Below, piece by piece: positions 38,401-53,400 of a stretch of 64,000 nucleotides of DNA. The notes beneath the pieces were generated by a model. It searched no databases. It was not told the origin of the DNA and worked only from the letters and a program-made list of their open reading frames with translations. How positions within the stretch are numbered: position 1 is the stretch's first letter; each line of letters begins with the position of its first letter. The translations under genes and the position numbers were made by a program. The stretch comes from Avena insularis (taxonomy: Eukaryota > Streptophyta > Magnoliopsida > Poales > Poaceae), in assembly GCA_023614405.1 (NCBI GenBank), contig CM042694.1, positions 128,841,711 through 128,905,710 of the forward strand, read 5' to 3'.

Positions 38401-40067
38401 AAAAAGAACACACATGCAATGACACTGGTGGATCCATATGTGGTATGTGAAAAGAATAGTCATGAAATGACTCTAGTTGTTGTTAGTAAAAATATCACAC
38501 ATGCAATTACACTGGTGGATCCATGTGTGGTCTCTAAAGAGAACATATATGCAATGACTCTAGCTGTGGTTAATGAGAAGAACACACATGCAATGACACT
38601 GGTGGATCCATAGGTGGATTGTGAAAATAACACACATGCAATGACTCTGGTTGTTGTTAGTCAAAAGAACACACATGCAATGACGCTGGTGGATCCATGT
38701 GTGGTCTCTAAAGAGAACAGACATTTCAATGACACTGGTGGATCCATATGTGGTATGTGAAAAGAATAGTCATGAAATGACTCTAGTTGTTGTTATAAAA
38801 AAGAACACACATAAAATGACACTGGTGGATCCATGTGTGGTCTCTGAAGAGAACACACATGCAATGAATCTAGCTGTGGTTAATGAGAAGAACACACATT
38901 TCAATGACACAGTTTGATCCATATGTGGTATGTGAAAAGAACACACATGCAATGACTCTAGTTGTTGTTAGTAAAAAGAACACACATGCAATGACACTGG
39001 TGGATCCATGTGTGGGCTCTAAAGAGAACAGACATTTCAAAGACACTGGTGGATCCATATGTGGTATGTGAAAAGAATAGTAATGAAATGACTCCAGTTG
39101 TTGTTATTAAAAAGAACACACATGCAATTACACTGGTGAATCCATGTGTGGTCTCTGAAGAGAACACACATGCAATGAATCTAGCTGTGGTTAATGAGAA
39201 GAACACACATGCAATGACACGTGTTGTTGTTAGCAAAAAGAGCACACATGAAATGACACTGGTAGATCCATGTGTGGTGTCTAAAGAGAACACACATTTC
39301 AATGACACTGGTGGATCCATATATGGTGTGTGAAAAGAACACACATGCAATGACTCCCGTTGTTGTTAGTAAAAAGAACACACATGCAATGACACTGGTG
39401 GATCCATGTGTGGTCTCTGAAGAGAACACACATGCAATGACTCTAGCTGTGGTTACTGAAGAGAACACACATTTCAGTGACATAGGTGGATCCATATGTG
39501 GTATGTGAAAAGAACACACATGAAATGACTCCAGTTGTTGTTAGTAAAAAGTACACACATGCAATGACACTGGTGGATCCATGTGTGGTCTCTAAAGAGA
39601 ACACACATGCAATGACTCTAGTTGTGGTTAATGAGAAGAACACACATTTCAATGACACGGGTGGATCCATATGTGGTATGTGAAAAGAACACACATGCAA
39701 TGACTCTAGTTGTTGTTAGTAGAAAGAACACACATGCAATGACACTGGTGGATCCATGTGTGGTCTCTAAAGAGAACACATAGATGCAATGACACTGGTG
39801 GATCCACATGTGGTATGTGAAAAGAACACACATGCAATGACTCCAGTTGTTGTTAGTAAAAAGAACACACATGCAATGACACTGGTGGATCCATGTGTGG
39901 TCTCTAAAGAACACACATGCAATGACTCTAGTTGTGGTTAATGAGAAGAACACACATTTCAATGACACGGGTGGATCCATATGTGGTATGTGAAAAGAAC
40001 ACACATGCAATGACTCTAGTTGTTGTTAGTAGAAAGAACACACATGCAATGACACTGGTGGATCCAT
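35483..40067 (+). repeat. Higher-order repeats of 2558 and 2027 bp
   Basis: 35483 pairs with 38041 and 35822 with 38380 at offset 2558, but from about 36950 the offset drops to 2029 (36981/39010, 37152/39181). The second copy therefore lacks 529 bp corresponding to about 36420-36950. The next copy starts at 40068 (offset 2027). The rare GTGTGGGCTC variant at 36983 and 39012 marks the shared junction. Confidence 0.8.
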
Positions 40068-40796
40068 GTGTGGTCTCTAAAGAGAACACACATTTCAATG
40101 CCACTGGTAGATCCATATGTGGTATGTGAAAAGAATAGTCATGAAATGACTCCAGTTGTTGTTATTAAAAAGAACACACATGCAATGACACTGGTGAATC
40201 CATGTGTGGTCTGTAAAGAGAACACACATGCAATGAATCTAGTTGTGGTTAATGAGAAGAACACACATGCAATGACACTGGTTGTTGTTAGTAAAAAGAG
40301 CACACATGAAATGAAAGTGGTAGATCCATGTGTGGTCTCTAACGAGAACACACATTTCAATGACACTGGTGGATCCATATGTGGTGTGTGAAAATAAACA
40401 CATGCAATGACTCTAGTTGTTGTTAGTAAAAAGAACACACATGCAATGACACTGGTGGATCCATATGTGGTATGTGAATAGAATAGTCATGAAATGACTC
40501 TAGTTGTTGTTAGTAAAAATATCACACATGCAATTACACTGGTGGATCCATGTGTGGTCTCTAAAGAGAACATATATGCAATGACTCTAGCTGTGGTTAA
40601 TGAGAAGAACACACATGCAATGACACTGGTGGATCCATAGGTGGATTGTGAAAATAACACACATGCAATGACTCTGGTTGTTGTTAGTCAAAAGAACACA
40701 CATGCAATGACGCTGGTGGATCCATGTGTGGTCTCTAAAGAGAACAGACATTTCAATGACACTGGTGGATCCATATGTGGTATGTGAAAAGAATAG

Positions 40797-43002
40797 TCAT
40801 GAAATGACTCTAGTTGTTGTTATAAAAAAGAACACACATACAATGACACTGGTGGATCCATGTGTGGTCTCTGAAGAGAACACACATGCAATGAATCTAG
40901 CTGTGGTTAATGAGAAGAACACACATTTCAATGACACAGTTTGATCCATATGTGGTATGTGAAAAGAACACACATGCAATGACTCTAGTTGTTGTTAGTA
41001 AAAAGAACACACATGCAATGACACTGGTGGATCCATGTGTGGTCTCTGAAGAGAACATACATTTCAATGACACTGGTGGATCCATATGTGGTATGTGAAA
41101 AGAACACACATGCAATGACTCCAGTTGTTGTTAGTAAAAAGAACACACATGCAATCACACTGGTGGATCCATGTGTGGTCTCTGAAAAGAACACACATGC
41201 AATGACTCTGGTTGTTGTTAGTAAAAAGAACACACATGCAATCACACTAGTGGATCCATGTGTGGTCTCTGAAGAGAACACACATGCAATGACTCTGGTG
41301 GATCCATATGTGGTATGTGAAAAGAATAGTCATGAAATGACTCTAGTTGTTGTTAGTAAAAAGAGCACACATGCAATTACACGGGTGGATCCATGTGTGG
41401 TCTCTAAAGAGAACATACATGCAATGACTCTAGCTGTGGTTAATGAGAAGAACACACATGCAATGAGACTGTGGATCCATAGGTGGATTGTGAAAAGAAC
41501 ACACATGCAATGACTCTGGTTGTTGTTAGTAAAAAGAACACACATGCAATGACACTGGTGGATCCATATGTGGTATGTGAAAAGAATAGTCATGAAATGA
41601 CTCTAGTTGTTGTTAGTAAAAATATCACACATGCAATTACACTGGTGGATCTATGTGTGGTCTCTAAAGAGAACATATATGCAATGACTCTAGCTGTGGT
41701 TAATGAGAAGAACACACATGCAATGACACTGGTGGATCCATAGGTGGATTGTGAAAATAACACACATGCAATGACTCTGGTTGTTGTTAGTCAAAAGAAC
41801 ACACATGCAATGACGCTGGTGGATCCATGTGTGGTCTCTAAAGAGAACAGACATTTCAATGACACTGGTGGATCCATATGTGGTATGTGAAAAGAATAGT
41901 CATGAAATGACTCTAGTTGTTGTTATAAAAAAGAACACACATACAATGACACTGGTGGATCCATGTGTGGTCTCTGAAGAGAACACACATGCAATGAATC
42001 TAGCTGTGGTTAATGAGAAGAACACACATTTCAATGACACAGTTTGATCCATATGTGGTATGTGAAAAGAACACACATGCAATGACTCTAGTTGTTGTTA
42101 GTAAAAAGAACACACATGCAATGACACTGGTGGATCCATGTGTGGTCTCTGAAGAGAACATACATTTCAATGACACTGGTGGATCCATATGTGGTATGTG
42201 AAAAGAACACACATGCAATGACTCCAGTTGTTGTTAGTAAAAAGAACACACATGCAATCACACTGGTGGATCCATGTGTGGTCTCTGAAAAGAACACACA
42301 TGCAATGACTCTGGTTGTTGTTAGTAAAAAGAACACACATGCAATCACACTAGTGGATCCATGTGTGGTCTCTGAAGAGAACACACATGCAATGACTCTG
42401 GTGGATCCATATGTGGTATGTGAAAAGAATAGTCATGAAATGACTCTAGTTGTTGTTAGTAAAAAGAGCACACATGCAATTACACGGGTGGATCCATGTG
42501 GTCTCTCTAAAGAGAACATACATGCAATGACTCTAGCTGTGGTTAATGAGAAGAACACACATGCAATGAGACTGTGGATCCATAGGTGGATTGTGAAAAG
42601 AACACACATGCAATGACTCTGGTTGTTGTTAGTAAAAAGAACACACATGCAATGACACTGGTGGATCCATGTGTGGTCTCTAAAGAGAACAGACATTTCA
42701 AAGACACTGGTGGATCCATATGTGGTATGTGAAAAGAATAGTAATGAAATGACTCTAGTTGTTGTTATTAAAAAGAACACACATGCAATTACACTGGTGA
42801 ATCCATGTGTGGTCTCTGAAGAGAACACACATGCAATGAATCTAGCTGTGGTTAATGAGAAGAACACACATGCAATGACACTGGTTGTTGTTAGCAAAAA
42901 GAGCACACATGAAATGACACTGGTAGATCCATGTGTAGTGTCTAAAGAGAACACACATTTCAATGACACTGGTGGATCCATATATGGTGTGTGAAAAGAA
43001 CA
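40797..43002 (+). repeat. Higher-order repeat, 1103-bp tandem pair
   Basis: 40797/41900, 40897/42000, 41037/42140 and 41330/42433 all differ by 1103 bp and are nearly identical, which suggests a recent duplication. The segment after 42433 also matches 36743-37321 at offset 5690. Confidence 0.82.
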
Positions 43003-43413
43003 CACATGCAATGACTCCCGTTGTTGTTAGTAAAAAGAACACACATGCAATGACACTGGTGGATCCATGTGTGGTCTCTGAAGAGAACACACATGCAATG
43101 ACTCTAGCTGTGGTTACTGAAGAGAACACACATTTCAGTGACACAGGTGGATCCATATGTGGTATGTGAAAAGAACACACATGAAATGACTCCAGTTGTT
43201 GTTAGTAAAAAGTACACACATGCAATGACATCAGGATCCATGTGTGGTCTCTAAAGAGAACACACAGATGCAATGACATTGGTGGATCCATATGTGGTAT
43301 GTGAAAAGAACACACATGCAATGACTCCAGTTGTTGTTAGTAAAAAGAACACACATGCAATGACACTGGTGGATCCATGAGTGGTCTCTAAAGATAACAC
43401 ACATGCAATGAAT

Positions 43414-46400
43414 CTAGATATGGTTAATGAGAAGAACACACATTTCAATAACACATGTGGATCCATATGTGGTATGTGAAAAGAACACACATGCAATGAC
43501 TCTAGTTGTTGTTAGTAGAAAGAACACACATGCAATGACACTGGTGGATCCATGTGTGGTCTTTGAAGAGAACACACATTTCAATGACACTGGTAGATCC
43601 ATATGTGGTATGTGAAAAGAATAGTCATGAAATGACTCCAGTTGTTGTTATTAAAAAGAACACACATGCAATGACACTGATGAATCCATGTGTGGTCTCT
43701 GAAGAGAACACACATGCAATGAATCTAGCTGTGGTTAATGAGAAGAACACACATGCAATGACACTGGTTGTTGTTAGTAAAAAGAGCACACATGAAATGA
43801 CATTGGTAGATCCATGTGTGGTCTCTAAAGGGAACACACATTTCAATGACACTGGTGGATCCATATGTGGTGTGTGAAAATAAACACATGCAATGACTCT
43901 AGTTGTTGTTAGTAAAAATAACACACATGCAATGACACTGGTGGATCCATATGTGGTATGTGAAAAGAATAGTCATGAAATGACTCCAGTTGTTGTTAGT
44001 AAAAAGATCACACATGCAATTACACTGGTGGATCCATGTGGTCTCTAAAGAGAACATTTCAATGACACTGGTGGATCCACATGTGGTATGTGAAAAGAAT
44101 AGTCATGAAATGACTCAGTTGTTATTAAAAAGAACACACATGTAATGACATCAGGGTCCATGTGTGGTCTCAAGAGAACACACATGCAATGAATCTAGCT
44201 GTGGTTAATGAGAAGAACACACATTTCAATGACACAGTTTGATCCATATGTGGTATGTGAAAAGAACACACATGCAATGACTCTAGTTGTTGTTAGTAAA
44301 AATAACACACATGCAATGACACTGGTGGATCCATGTGTGGTCTCTGAAGAGAACATACATTTCAATGACACTGGTGGATCCATATGTGGTATGTGAAAAG
44401 AACACACATGCAATGACTCTAGTTGTTGTTAGTAAAAAGAACACACATGCAATCACACTGGTGGATCCATGTGTGGTCTCTGAACAGAACACACATGCAA
44501 TGACTCTGGTTGTTGTTAGTAAAAAGAACACACATGCAATCACACTAGTGGATCCATGTGTGGTCTCTAAAGAGAACACACATGCAATGACTCTGGTGGA
44601 TCCATATGTGGTATATGAAAAGAATAGTCATGAAATGACTCTAGTTGTTGTTAGTAAAAAGAGCACACATGCAATTACACGGGTGGATCCATGTGTGGTC
44701 TCTGAAGAGAACATACATGCAATGACTCTAGTTGTGGTTAATGAGAAGAACACACATGCAATGACACTGTGGATCCATAGGTGGATTGTGAAAAGAACAC
44801 ACATGCAATGACTCTGGTTGTTGTTAGTAAAAAGAACACACATGCAATGACACTGGTGGATCCATGTGTGGTCTCTAAAGAGAACAGACATTTCAAAGAC
44901 ACTGGTGGATCCATATGTGGTATGTGAAAAGAATAGTCATGAAATGACTCCAGTTGTTGTTATTAAAAAGAACACACATGCAATGACACTGGTGAATCCA
45001 TGTGTGGTCTCTGAAGAGAACACACATGCAATGAATCTAGCTGTGGTTAATGAGAAGAACACACATGCAATGACACTGGTGGTTGTTAGCAAAAAGAGCA
45101 CACATGAAATGACACTAGTAGATCCATGTGTGGTCTCTAAAGAGAACACACATTTCAATGACACTGGTGGATCCATATATGGTGTGTGAAAAGAACACAC
45201 ATGCAATGACGCCCGTTGGTGTTAGTAAAAAGAACACACATGCAATGACACTGGTGGATCCATGTGTGGTCTCTGAAGAGAACACACATGCAATGACTCT
45301 AGCTGTGGTTACTGAAGAGAAGACACATTTCAGTGACACAGGTGGATCCATATGTGGTATGTGAAAAGAACACACATGAAATGACTCCAGTTGTTGTTCG
45401 TAAAAAGTACACACATGCAATGACACTGGTGGATCCATGTGTGGTCTCTGAAGAGAACACAGAGATGCAATGACACTGGTGGATCCACATGTGGTATGTG
45501 AAAAGAACACACATGCAATGACTCCAGTTGTTGTTAGTAAAAAGAACACACATGCAATGACACTGGTGGATCCATGTGTGGTCTCTAAAGAGAACACACA
45601 TGCAATGACTCTAGTTGTGGTTAATCAGAAGAACACACATTTCACTGACACGGGTGGATCCATATGTGGTATGTGAAAAGAACACACATGCAATGACTCT
45701 AGTTGTTGTTAGTTGAAAGAACACACATGCAATGACACTTGTGGATCCATGTGTGGTCTCTAAAGAGAACACACATTTCAATGCCACTGGTAGATCCATA
45801 TGTGGTATGTGAAAAGAATAGTCATGAAATGACTCCAGTTGTTGTTATTAAAAAGAACACACATGCAATGACACTGGTCAATCCATGTGTGGTCTGTAAA
45901 GAGAACACACATGCAATGAATCTAGTTGTGGTTAATGAGAAGAACACACATGCAATGACACTGGTTGTTGTTAGTAAAAAGAGCACACATGAAATGACAC
46001 TGGTAGATCCATGTGTGGTCTCTAAAGAGAACACACATTTCAATGACACAGGTGGATCCATATGTGGTGTGTGAAAATAAACACATGCAATGACTCTAGT
46101 TGTTGTTAGTAAAAAGAACACACATGCAATGACACTGGTGGAGCCATGTGTGGTCTCTGAAGAGAACACACATGCAATGAATCTAGCTGTGGTTAATGAG
46201 AAGAACACACATTTCAATGACACAGTTTGATCCATATGTGGTATGTGAAAAGAACACACATGCAATGACTCTAGTTGTTGTTAGTAAAAAGAACACACAT
46301 GCAATGACACTGGTGGATCCATGTGGTCTGAAGAGAACATACATTTCAATGACACTGGTGGATCCATATGTGGTATGTGCAAAGAACACACATGCAATGA

Positions 46401-49400
46401 CTCCAGTTGTTGTTAGTAAAAAGAACACACATGCAATCAGACTGGTGGATCCATGTGTGGTCTCTGAAAAGAACACACATGCATTGACTCTGGTTGTTGT
46501 TAGTAAAAAGAACACACATGCAATCACACTAGTGGATCCATGTGTGGTCTCTGAAGAGAACACACATGCAATGACTGTGGTGGATCCATATGTGGTATGT
46601 GAAAAGAATAGTCATGAAATGACTCTAGTTGTTGTTAGTAAAAAGAGCACACATGCAATTACACGGGTGGATCCATGTGTGGTCTCTGAAGAGAACATAC
46701 ATGCAATGACTCTAGCTGTGGTTAATGAGAAGAACACACATGCAATGACACTTTGGATCCATAGGTGGATTGTGAAAAGAACACACATGCAATGACTCTG
46801 GTTGTTGTTAGTAAAAAGAACACACATGCAATGACACTGGTGGATCCATGTGTAGTCTCTAAAGAGAACAGACATTTCAAAGACACTGGTGGATCCATAT
46901 GTGGTATGTGAAAAGAATAGTCATGAAATGACTCATGTTGTTGTTATTAAAAAGAACACACATGCAATGACACTGGTGAATCCATGTGTGGTCTCTGAAG
47001 AGAACACACATGCAATGAATCTAGCTGTGGTTAATGAGAAGAACACACATGCAATGACACTGGTGGTTGTTAGCAAGAAGAGCACACATGAAATGACACT
47101 GGTAGATCCATGTGTGGTCTCTAAAGAGAACACACATTTCAATGACACTGGTGGATCCATATATGGTGTGTGAAAAGAACACACATGCAATGACTCCCGT
47201 TGTTGTTAGTGAAAAGAACACACATGCAATGACACTGGTGGATCCATGTGTGGTCTCTGAAGAGAACACACATGCAATGACTCTAGCTGTGGTTACTGAA
47301 GAGAACACACATTTCAGTGACACAGGTGGATCCATATGTGGTATGTGAAAAGAACACACATGAAATGACTCCAGTTGTTGTTAGTAAAAAGTACACACAT
47401 GCAATGACACTGGTGGATCCATATGTGGTATGTGAAAAGAATAGTCATGAAATGACTCATGTTGTTGTTATTAAAAAGAACACACATGCAATGACACTGG
47501 TGAATCCATGTGTGGTCTCTGAAGAGAACACACATGCAATGAATCTTACTCTGGTTAATGAGAAGAACACACATGCAATGACACTGGTGGTTGTTAGCAA
47601 AAAGAGCACACATGAAATGACACTGGTAGATCCATGTGTGGTCTCTAAAGAGAACACACATTTCAATGACACTGTGGATCCATATATGGTGTGAAAAGAA
47701 CACACATGCTATGACTCCAGTTGTTAGTAAAAAGAACACACATGCAATGACACTGGTGGATCCATGTGTGGTCTCTGAAGAGAACACACATGCAATGACT
47801 CTAGCTGTGGTTACTGAAGAGAACACACATTTCAGTGACACAGGTGGATCCATATGTGGTATGTGAAAAGAACACACATGAAATGACTCCAGTTGTTGTT
47901 AGTAAAAAGTACACACATGCAATGACACTGGTGGATCCATGTGTGGTCTCTGAAGAGAACACATAGATGCAATGACACTGGTGGATCCACATGTGGTATG
48001 TGAAAAGAACACACATGCAATGACTCCAGTTGTTGTTAGTAAAAAGAACACACATGCAATGACACTGGTGGATCCATGTGTGGTCTCTAAAGAGAACACA
48101 CATGCAATGACTCTAGTTGTGGTTAATGAGAAGAACACACATTTCAATAACACGGGTGGATCATATGTGGTATGTGAAAAGAACACACATGCAATGACTC
48201 TAGTTGTTGTTAGTAGAAAGAACACACATGCAATGACTCTGGTGGATCCATGTGTGGTCTCTAAAGAGAACACACATTTCAATGCCACTGGTAGATCCAT
48301 ATGTGGTATGTGAAAAGAATAGTCATGAAATGACTCCAGTTGTTGTTATTAAAAAGAACACACATGCAATGACACTGGTGAATCCATGTGTGGTCTGTAA
48401 AGAGAACACACATGCAATGAATCTAGTTGTGGTTAATGAGAAGAACACACATGCAATGACACTGGTTGTTGTTAGTAAAAAGAGCACACATGAAATGACA
48501 CTGGTAGATCCATGTGTGGTCTCTAAAGAGAACACACATTTCAATGACACTGGTGGATCCATATGTGGTGTGTGAAAATAAACACATGCAATGACTCTAG
48601 TTGTTGTTAGTAAAAAGAACACACATGCAATGACACTGGTGGATCCATATGTGGTATGTGAAAAGAATAGTCATGAAATGACTCTAGTTGTTAGTAAAAA
48701 TATCACACATGCAATTACACTTTGGTGGATCCATGTGGTTTCTAAAGAGAACATATATGCAATGACTCTAGCTGGTTAATGAGAAGAACACACATGCAAT
48801 GACACTGGTGGATCCATAGGTGGATTGTGAAAATAACACACATGCAATGACTCTGGTTGTTGTTAGTCAAAAGAACACACATGCAATGACGCTGGTGGAT
48901 CCATGTGTGGTCTCTAAATAGAACAGACATTTCAATGACACTGGTGGATCCATATGTGGTATGTGAAAAGAATAGTCATGAAATGACTCTAGTTATTGTT
49001 ATAAAAAGAACACACATGCAATGACACTGGTGGATCCATGTGTGGTCTTTGAAAAGAACACACATGCAATGAATCTAGCTGTGGTTAATGAGAAGAACAC
49101 ACATTTCATTGATACAGGTTGATCCATATGTGGTATGTGAAAAGAACACATATGCAATGAATCTAGTTATTGTTAGTAAAAAGAACACACATGCAATGAC
49201 ACTGGTGGATCCATGTGTGGTCTCTGAAGAGAACACACATTTCAATGACACTGGTGGATCCATATGTGGTATGTGAAAATAACACACATGCAATGACTCA
49301 GTTGTTGTTAGTAAAAGAACACACATGCAATCACATCAGGGATCCATGTGTGGTCTCCAAAAGAACACACATGCAATGACTCTTGTTGTTAGTAAAAAGA

Positions 49401-50472
49401 ACACACATGCAATCACACTAGTGGATCCATGTGGTCTCAAGAGAACACATGAAATGACTGTGGATCCATATGTGGTATGTGAAAAGAATAGTCATGAAAT
49501 GACTCTAGTTGTTGTTAGTAAAAAGAGCACACATGCAATTACACGGGTGGATCCATGTGTGGTCTCTGAAGAGAACATACATGCAATGACTCTAGCTGGT
49601 TAATGAGAAGAACACACATGCAATGAGACTGTGGATCCATAGGTGGATTGTGAAAAGAACACACATGCAATGACTCTGGTTGTTGTTAGTAAAAAGAACA
49701 CACATGCAATGACACTGGTGGATCCATGTGTGGTCTCTAAAGAGAACAGACATTTCAAAGACACTGGTGGATCCATATGTGGTATGTGAAAAGAATAGTA
49801 ATGAAATGACTCCAGTTGTTGTTATTAAAAAGAACACACATGCAATGACACTGGTGAATCCATGTGTGGTCTCTGAAGAGAACACACATGCAATGAATCT
49901 AGCTATGGTTAATGAGAAGAACACACATGCAATGACACTGGTTGTTGTTAGCAAAAAGAGCACACATGAAATGACACTGGTAGATCCATGTGTGGTGTCT
50001 AAAGAGAACACACATTTCAATGACACTGGTGGATCCATATATGGTGTGTGAAAAGAACACACATGCAATGACTCCCGTTGTTGTTAGTAAAAAGAACACA
50101 CATGCAATGACACTGGTGGATCCATGTGTGGTCTCTGAAGAGAACACACATGCAATGACTCTAGCTGTGGTTACTGAAGAGAACACACATTTCAGTGACA
50201 CAGGTGGATCCATATGTGGTATGTGAAAAGAACACACATGAAATGACTCCAGTTGTTGTTAGTAAAAAGTACACACATGCAATGACACTGGTGGATCCAT
50301 GTGTGGTCTCTAAAGAGAACACACAGATGCAATGACATTGGTGGATCCATATGTGGTATGTGAAAAGAACACACATGCAATGACTCCAGTTGTTTATAGT
50401 AAAAAGAACACACATGCAATGACACTGGTGGATCCATGTGTGGTCTCTGAAGATAACACACATGCAATGAAT
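43414..50472 (+). repeat. Higher-order repeat, 7.1-kb unit, copy 1
   Basis: 43414/50473, 43554/50613 and 43625/50684 differ by 7059 bp. After a small length change, 44628/51565, 45128/52065 and 45822/52759 differ by 6937. Inside the unit, 45751 and 48252 form a 2.5-kb internal duplication. Indel-rich patches lie near 47670-47740, 48690-48780 and 49300-49460. Confidence 0.8.
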
Positions 50473-53400
50473 CTAGATATGGTTAATGAGAAGAACACAC
50501 ATTTCAATAACACATGTGGATCCATATGTGGTATGTGAAAAGAACACACATGCAATGACTCTAGTTGTTGTTAGTAGAAAGAACACACATGCAATGACAC
50601 TGGTGGATCCATGTGTGGTCTTTGAAGAGAACACACATTTCAATGACACTGGTAGATCCATATGTGGTATGTGAAAAGAATAGTCATGAAATGACTCCAG
50701 TTGTTGTTATTAAAAAGAACACACATGCACTGACACTGGTGAATCCATGTGTGGTCTCTGAAGAGAACACACATGCAATGAATCTAGCTGTGGTTAATGA
50801 GAAGAACACACATGCAATGACACTGGTTGTTGTTAGTAAAAAGAGCACACATGAAATGACATTGGTAGATCCATGTGTGGTCTCTAAAGGGAACACACAT
50901 TTCAATGACACTGGTGGATCCATATGTGGTGTGTGAAAATAAACACATGCAATGACTCTAGTTGTTGTTAGTAAAAATAACACACATGCAATGACACTGG
51001 TGGATCCATATGTGGTATGTGAAAAGAATAGTCATGAAATGACTCCAGTTGTTGTTAGTAAAAAGATCACACATGCAATTACACTGGTGGATCCATGTGT
51101 GGTCTCTAAAGAGAACAGACATTTCAATGACACTGGTGGATCCACATGTGGTATGTGAAAAGAATAGTCATGAAATGACTCCAGTTGTTGTTATTAAAAA
51201 GAACACACATGCAATGACACTGGTGGGTCCATGTGTGGTCTCTGAAGAGAACACACATGCAATGAATCTAGCTGTGGTTAATGAGAAGAACACACATTTC
51301 AATGACACAGTTTGATCCATATGTGGTATGTGAAAAGAACACACATGCAATGACTCTAGTTGTTGTTAGTAAAAAGAACACACATGCAATCACACTGGTG
51401 GATCCATGTGTGGTCTCTGAACAGAACACACATGCAATGACTCTGGTTGTTGTTAGTAAAAAGAACACACATGCAATCACACTAGTGGATCCATGTGTGG
51501 TCTCTAAAGAGAACACACATGCAATGACTCTGGTGGATCCATATGTGGTATGTGAAAAGAATAGTCATGAAATGACTCTAGTTGTTGTTAGTAAAAAGAG
51601 CACACATGCAATTACACGGGTGGATCCATGTGTGGTCTCTGAAGAGAACATACATGCAATGACTCTAGTTGTGGTTAATGAGAAGAACACACATGCAATG
51701 ACACTGTGGATCCATAGGTGGATTGTGAAAAGAACACACATGCAATGACTCTGGTTGTTGTTAGTAAAAAGAACACACATGCAATGACACTGGTGGATCC
51801 ATGTGTGGTCTCTAAAGAGAACAGACATTTCAAAGACACTGGTGGATCCATATGTGGTATGTGAAAAGAATAGTCATGAAATGACTCCAGTTGTTGTTAT
51901 TAAAAAGAACACACATGCAATGACACTGGTGAATCCATGTGTGGTCTCTGAAGAGAACACACATGCAATGAATCTAGCTGTGGTTAATGAGAAGAACACA
52001 CATGCAATGACACTGGTGGTTGTTAGCAAAAAGAGCACACATGAAATGACACTGGTAGATCCATGTGTGGTCTCTAAAGAGAACACACATTTCAATGACA
52101 CTGGTGGATCCATATATGGTGTGTGAAAAGAACACACATGCAATGACTCCCGTTGGTGTTAGTAAAAAGAACACACATGCAATGACACTGGTGGATCCAT
52201 GTGTGGTCTCTGAAGAGAACACACATGCAATGACTCTAGCTGTGGTTACTGAAGAGAAGACACATTTCAGTGACACAGGTGGATCCATATGTGGTATGTG
52301 AAAAGAACACACATGCAATGACTCTAGTTGTTGTTCGTAAAAAGTACACACATGCAATGACACTGGTGGATCCTTGTGTGGTCTCTGAAGAGAACACACA
52401 GATGCAATGACACTGGTGGATCCACATGTGGTATGTGAAAAGAACACACATGCAATGACTCCAGTTGTTGTTAGTAAAAAGAACACACATGCAATGACAC
52501 TGGTGGATCCATGTGTGGTCTCTAAAGAGAACACACATGCAATGACTCTAGTTGTGGTTAATGAGAAGAACACACATTTCAATGACACGGGTGGATCCAT
52601 ATGTGGTATGTGAAAAGAACACACATGCAATGACTCTAGTTGTTGTTAGTAGAAAGAACACACATGCAATGACACTGGTGGATCCATGTGTGGTCTCTAA
52701 AGAGAACACACATTTCAATGCCACTGGTAGATCCATATGTGGTATGTGAAAAGAATAGTCATGAAATGACTCCAGTTGTTGTTATTAAAAAGAACACACA
52801 TGCAATGACACTGGTGAATCCATGTGTGGTCTGTAAAGAGAACACACATGCAATGAATCTAGTTGTGGTTAATGAGAAGAACACACATGCAATGACACTG
52901 GTTGTTGTTAGTAAAAAGAGCACACATGAAATGACACTGGTAGATCCATGTGTGGTCTCTAAAGAGAACACACATTTCAATGACACTGGTGGATCCATAT
53001 GTGGTGTGTGAAAATAAACACATGCAATGACTCTAGTTGTTGTTAGTAAAAAGAACACACATGCAATGACACTGGTGGATCCATATGTGGTATGTGAAAA
53101 GAATAGTCATGAAATGACTCTAGTTGTTGTTAGTAAAAATATCACACATGCAATTACACTGGTGGATCCATGTGTGGTCTCTAAAGAGAACATATATGCA
53201 ATGACTCTAGCTGTGGTTAATGAGAAGAACACACATGCAATGACACTGGTGGATCCATAGGTGGATTGTGAAAATAACACACATGCAATGACTCTGGTTG
53301 TTGTTAGTCAAAAGAACACACATGCAATGACGCTGGTGGATCCATGTGTGGTCTCTAAAGAGAACAGACATTTCAATGACACTGGTGGTCCATATGTGGT

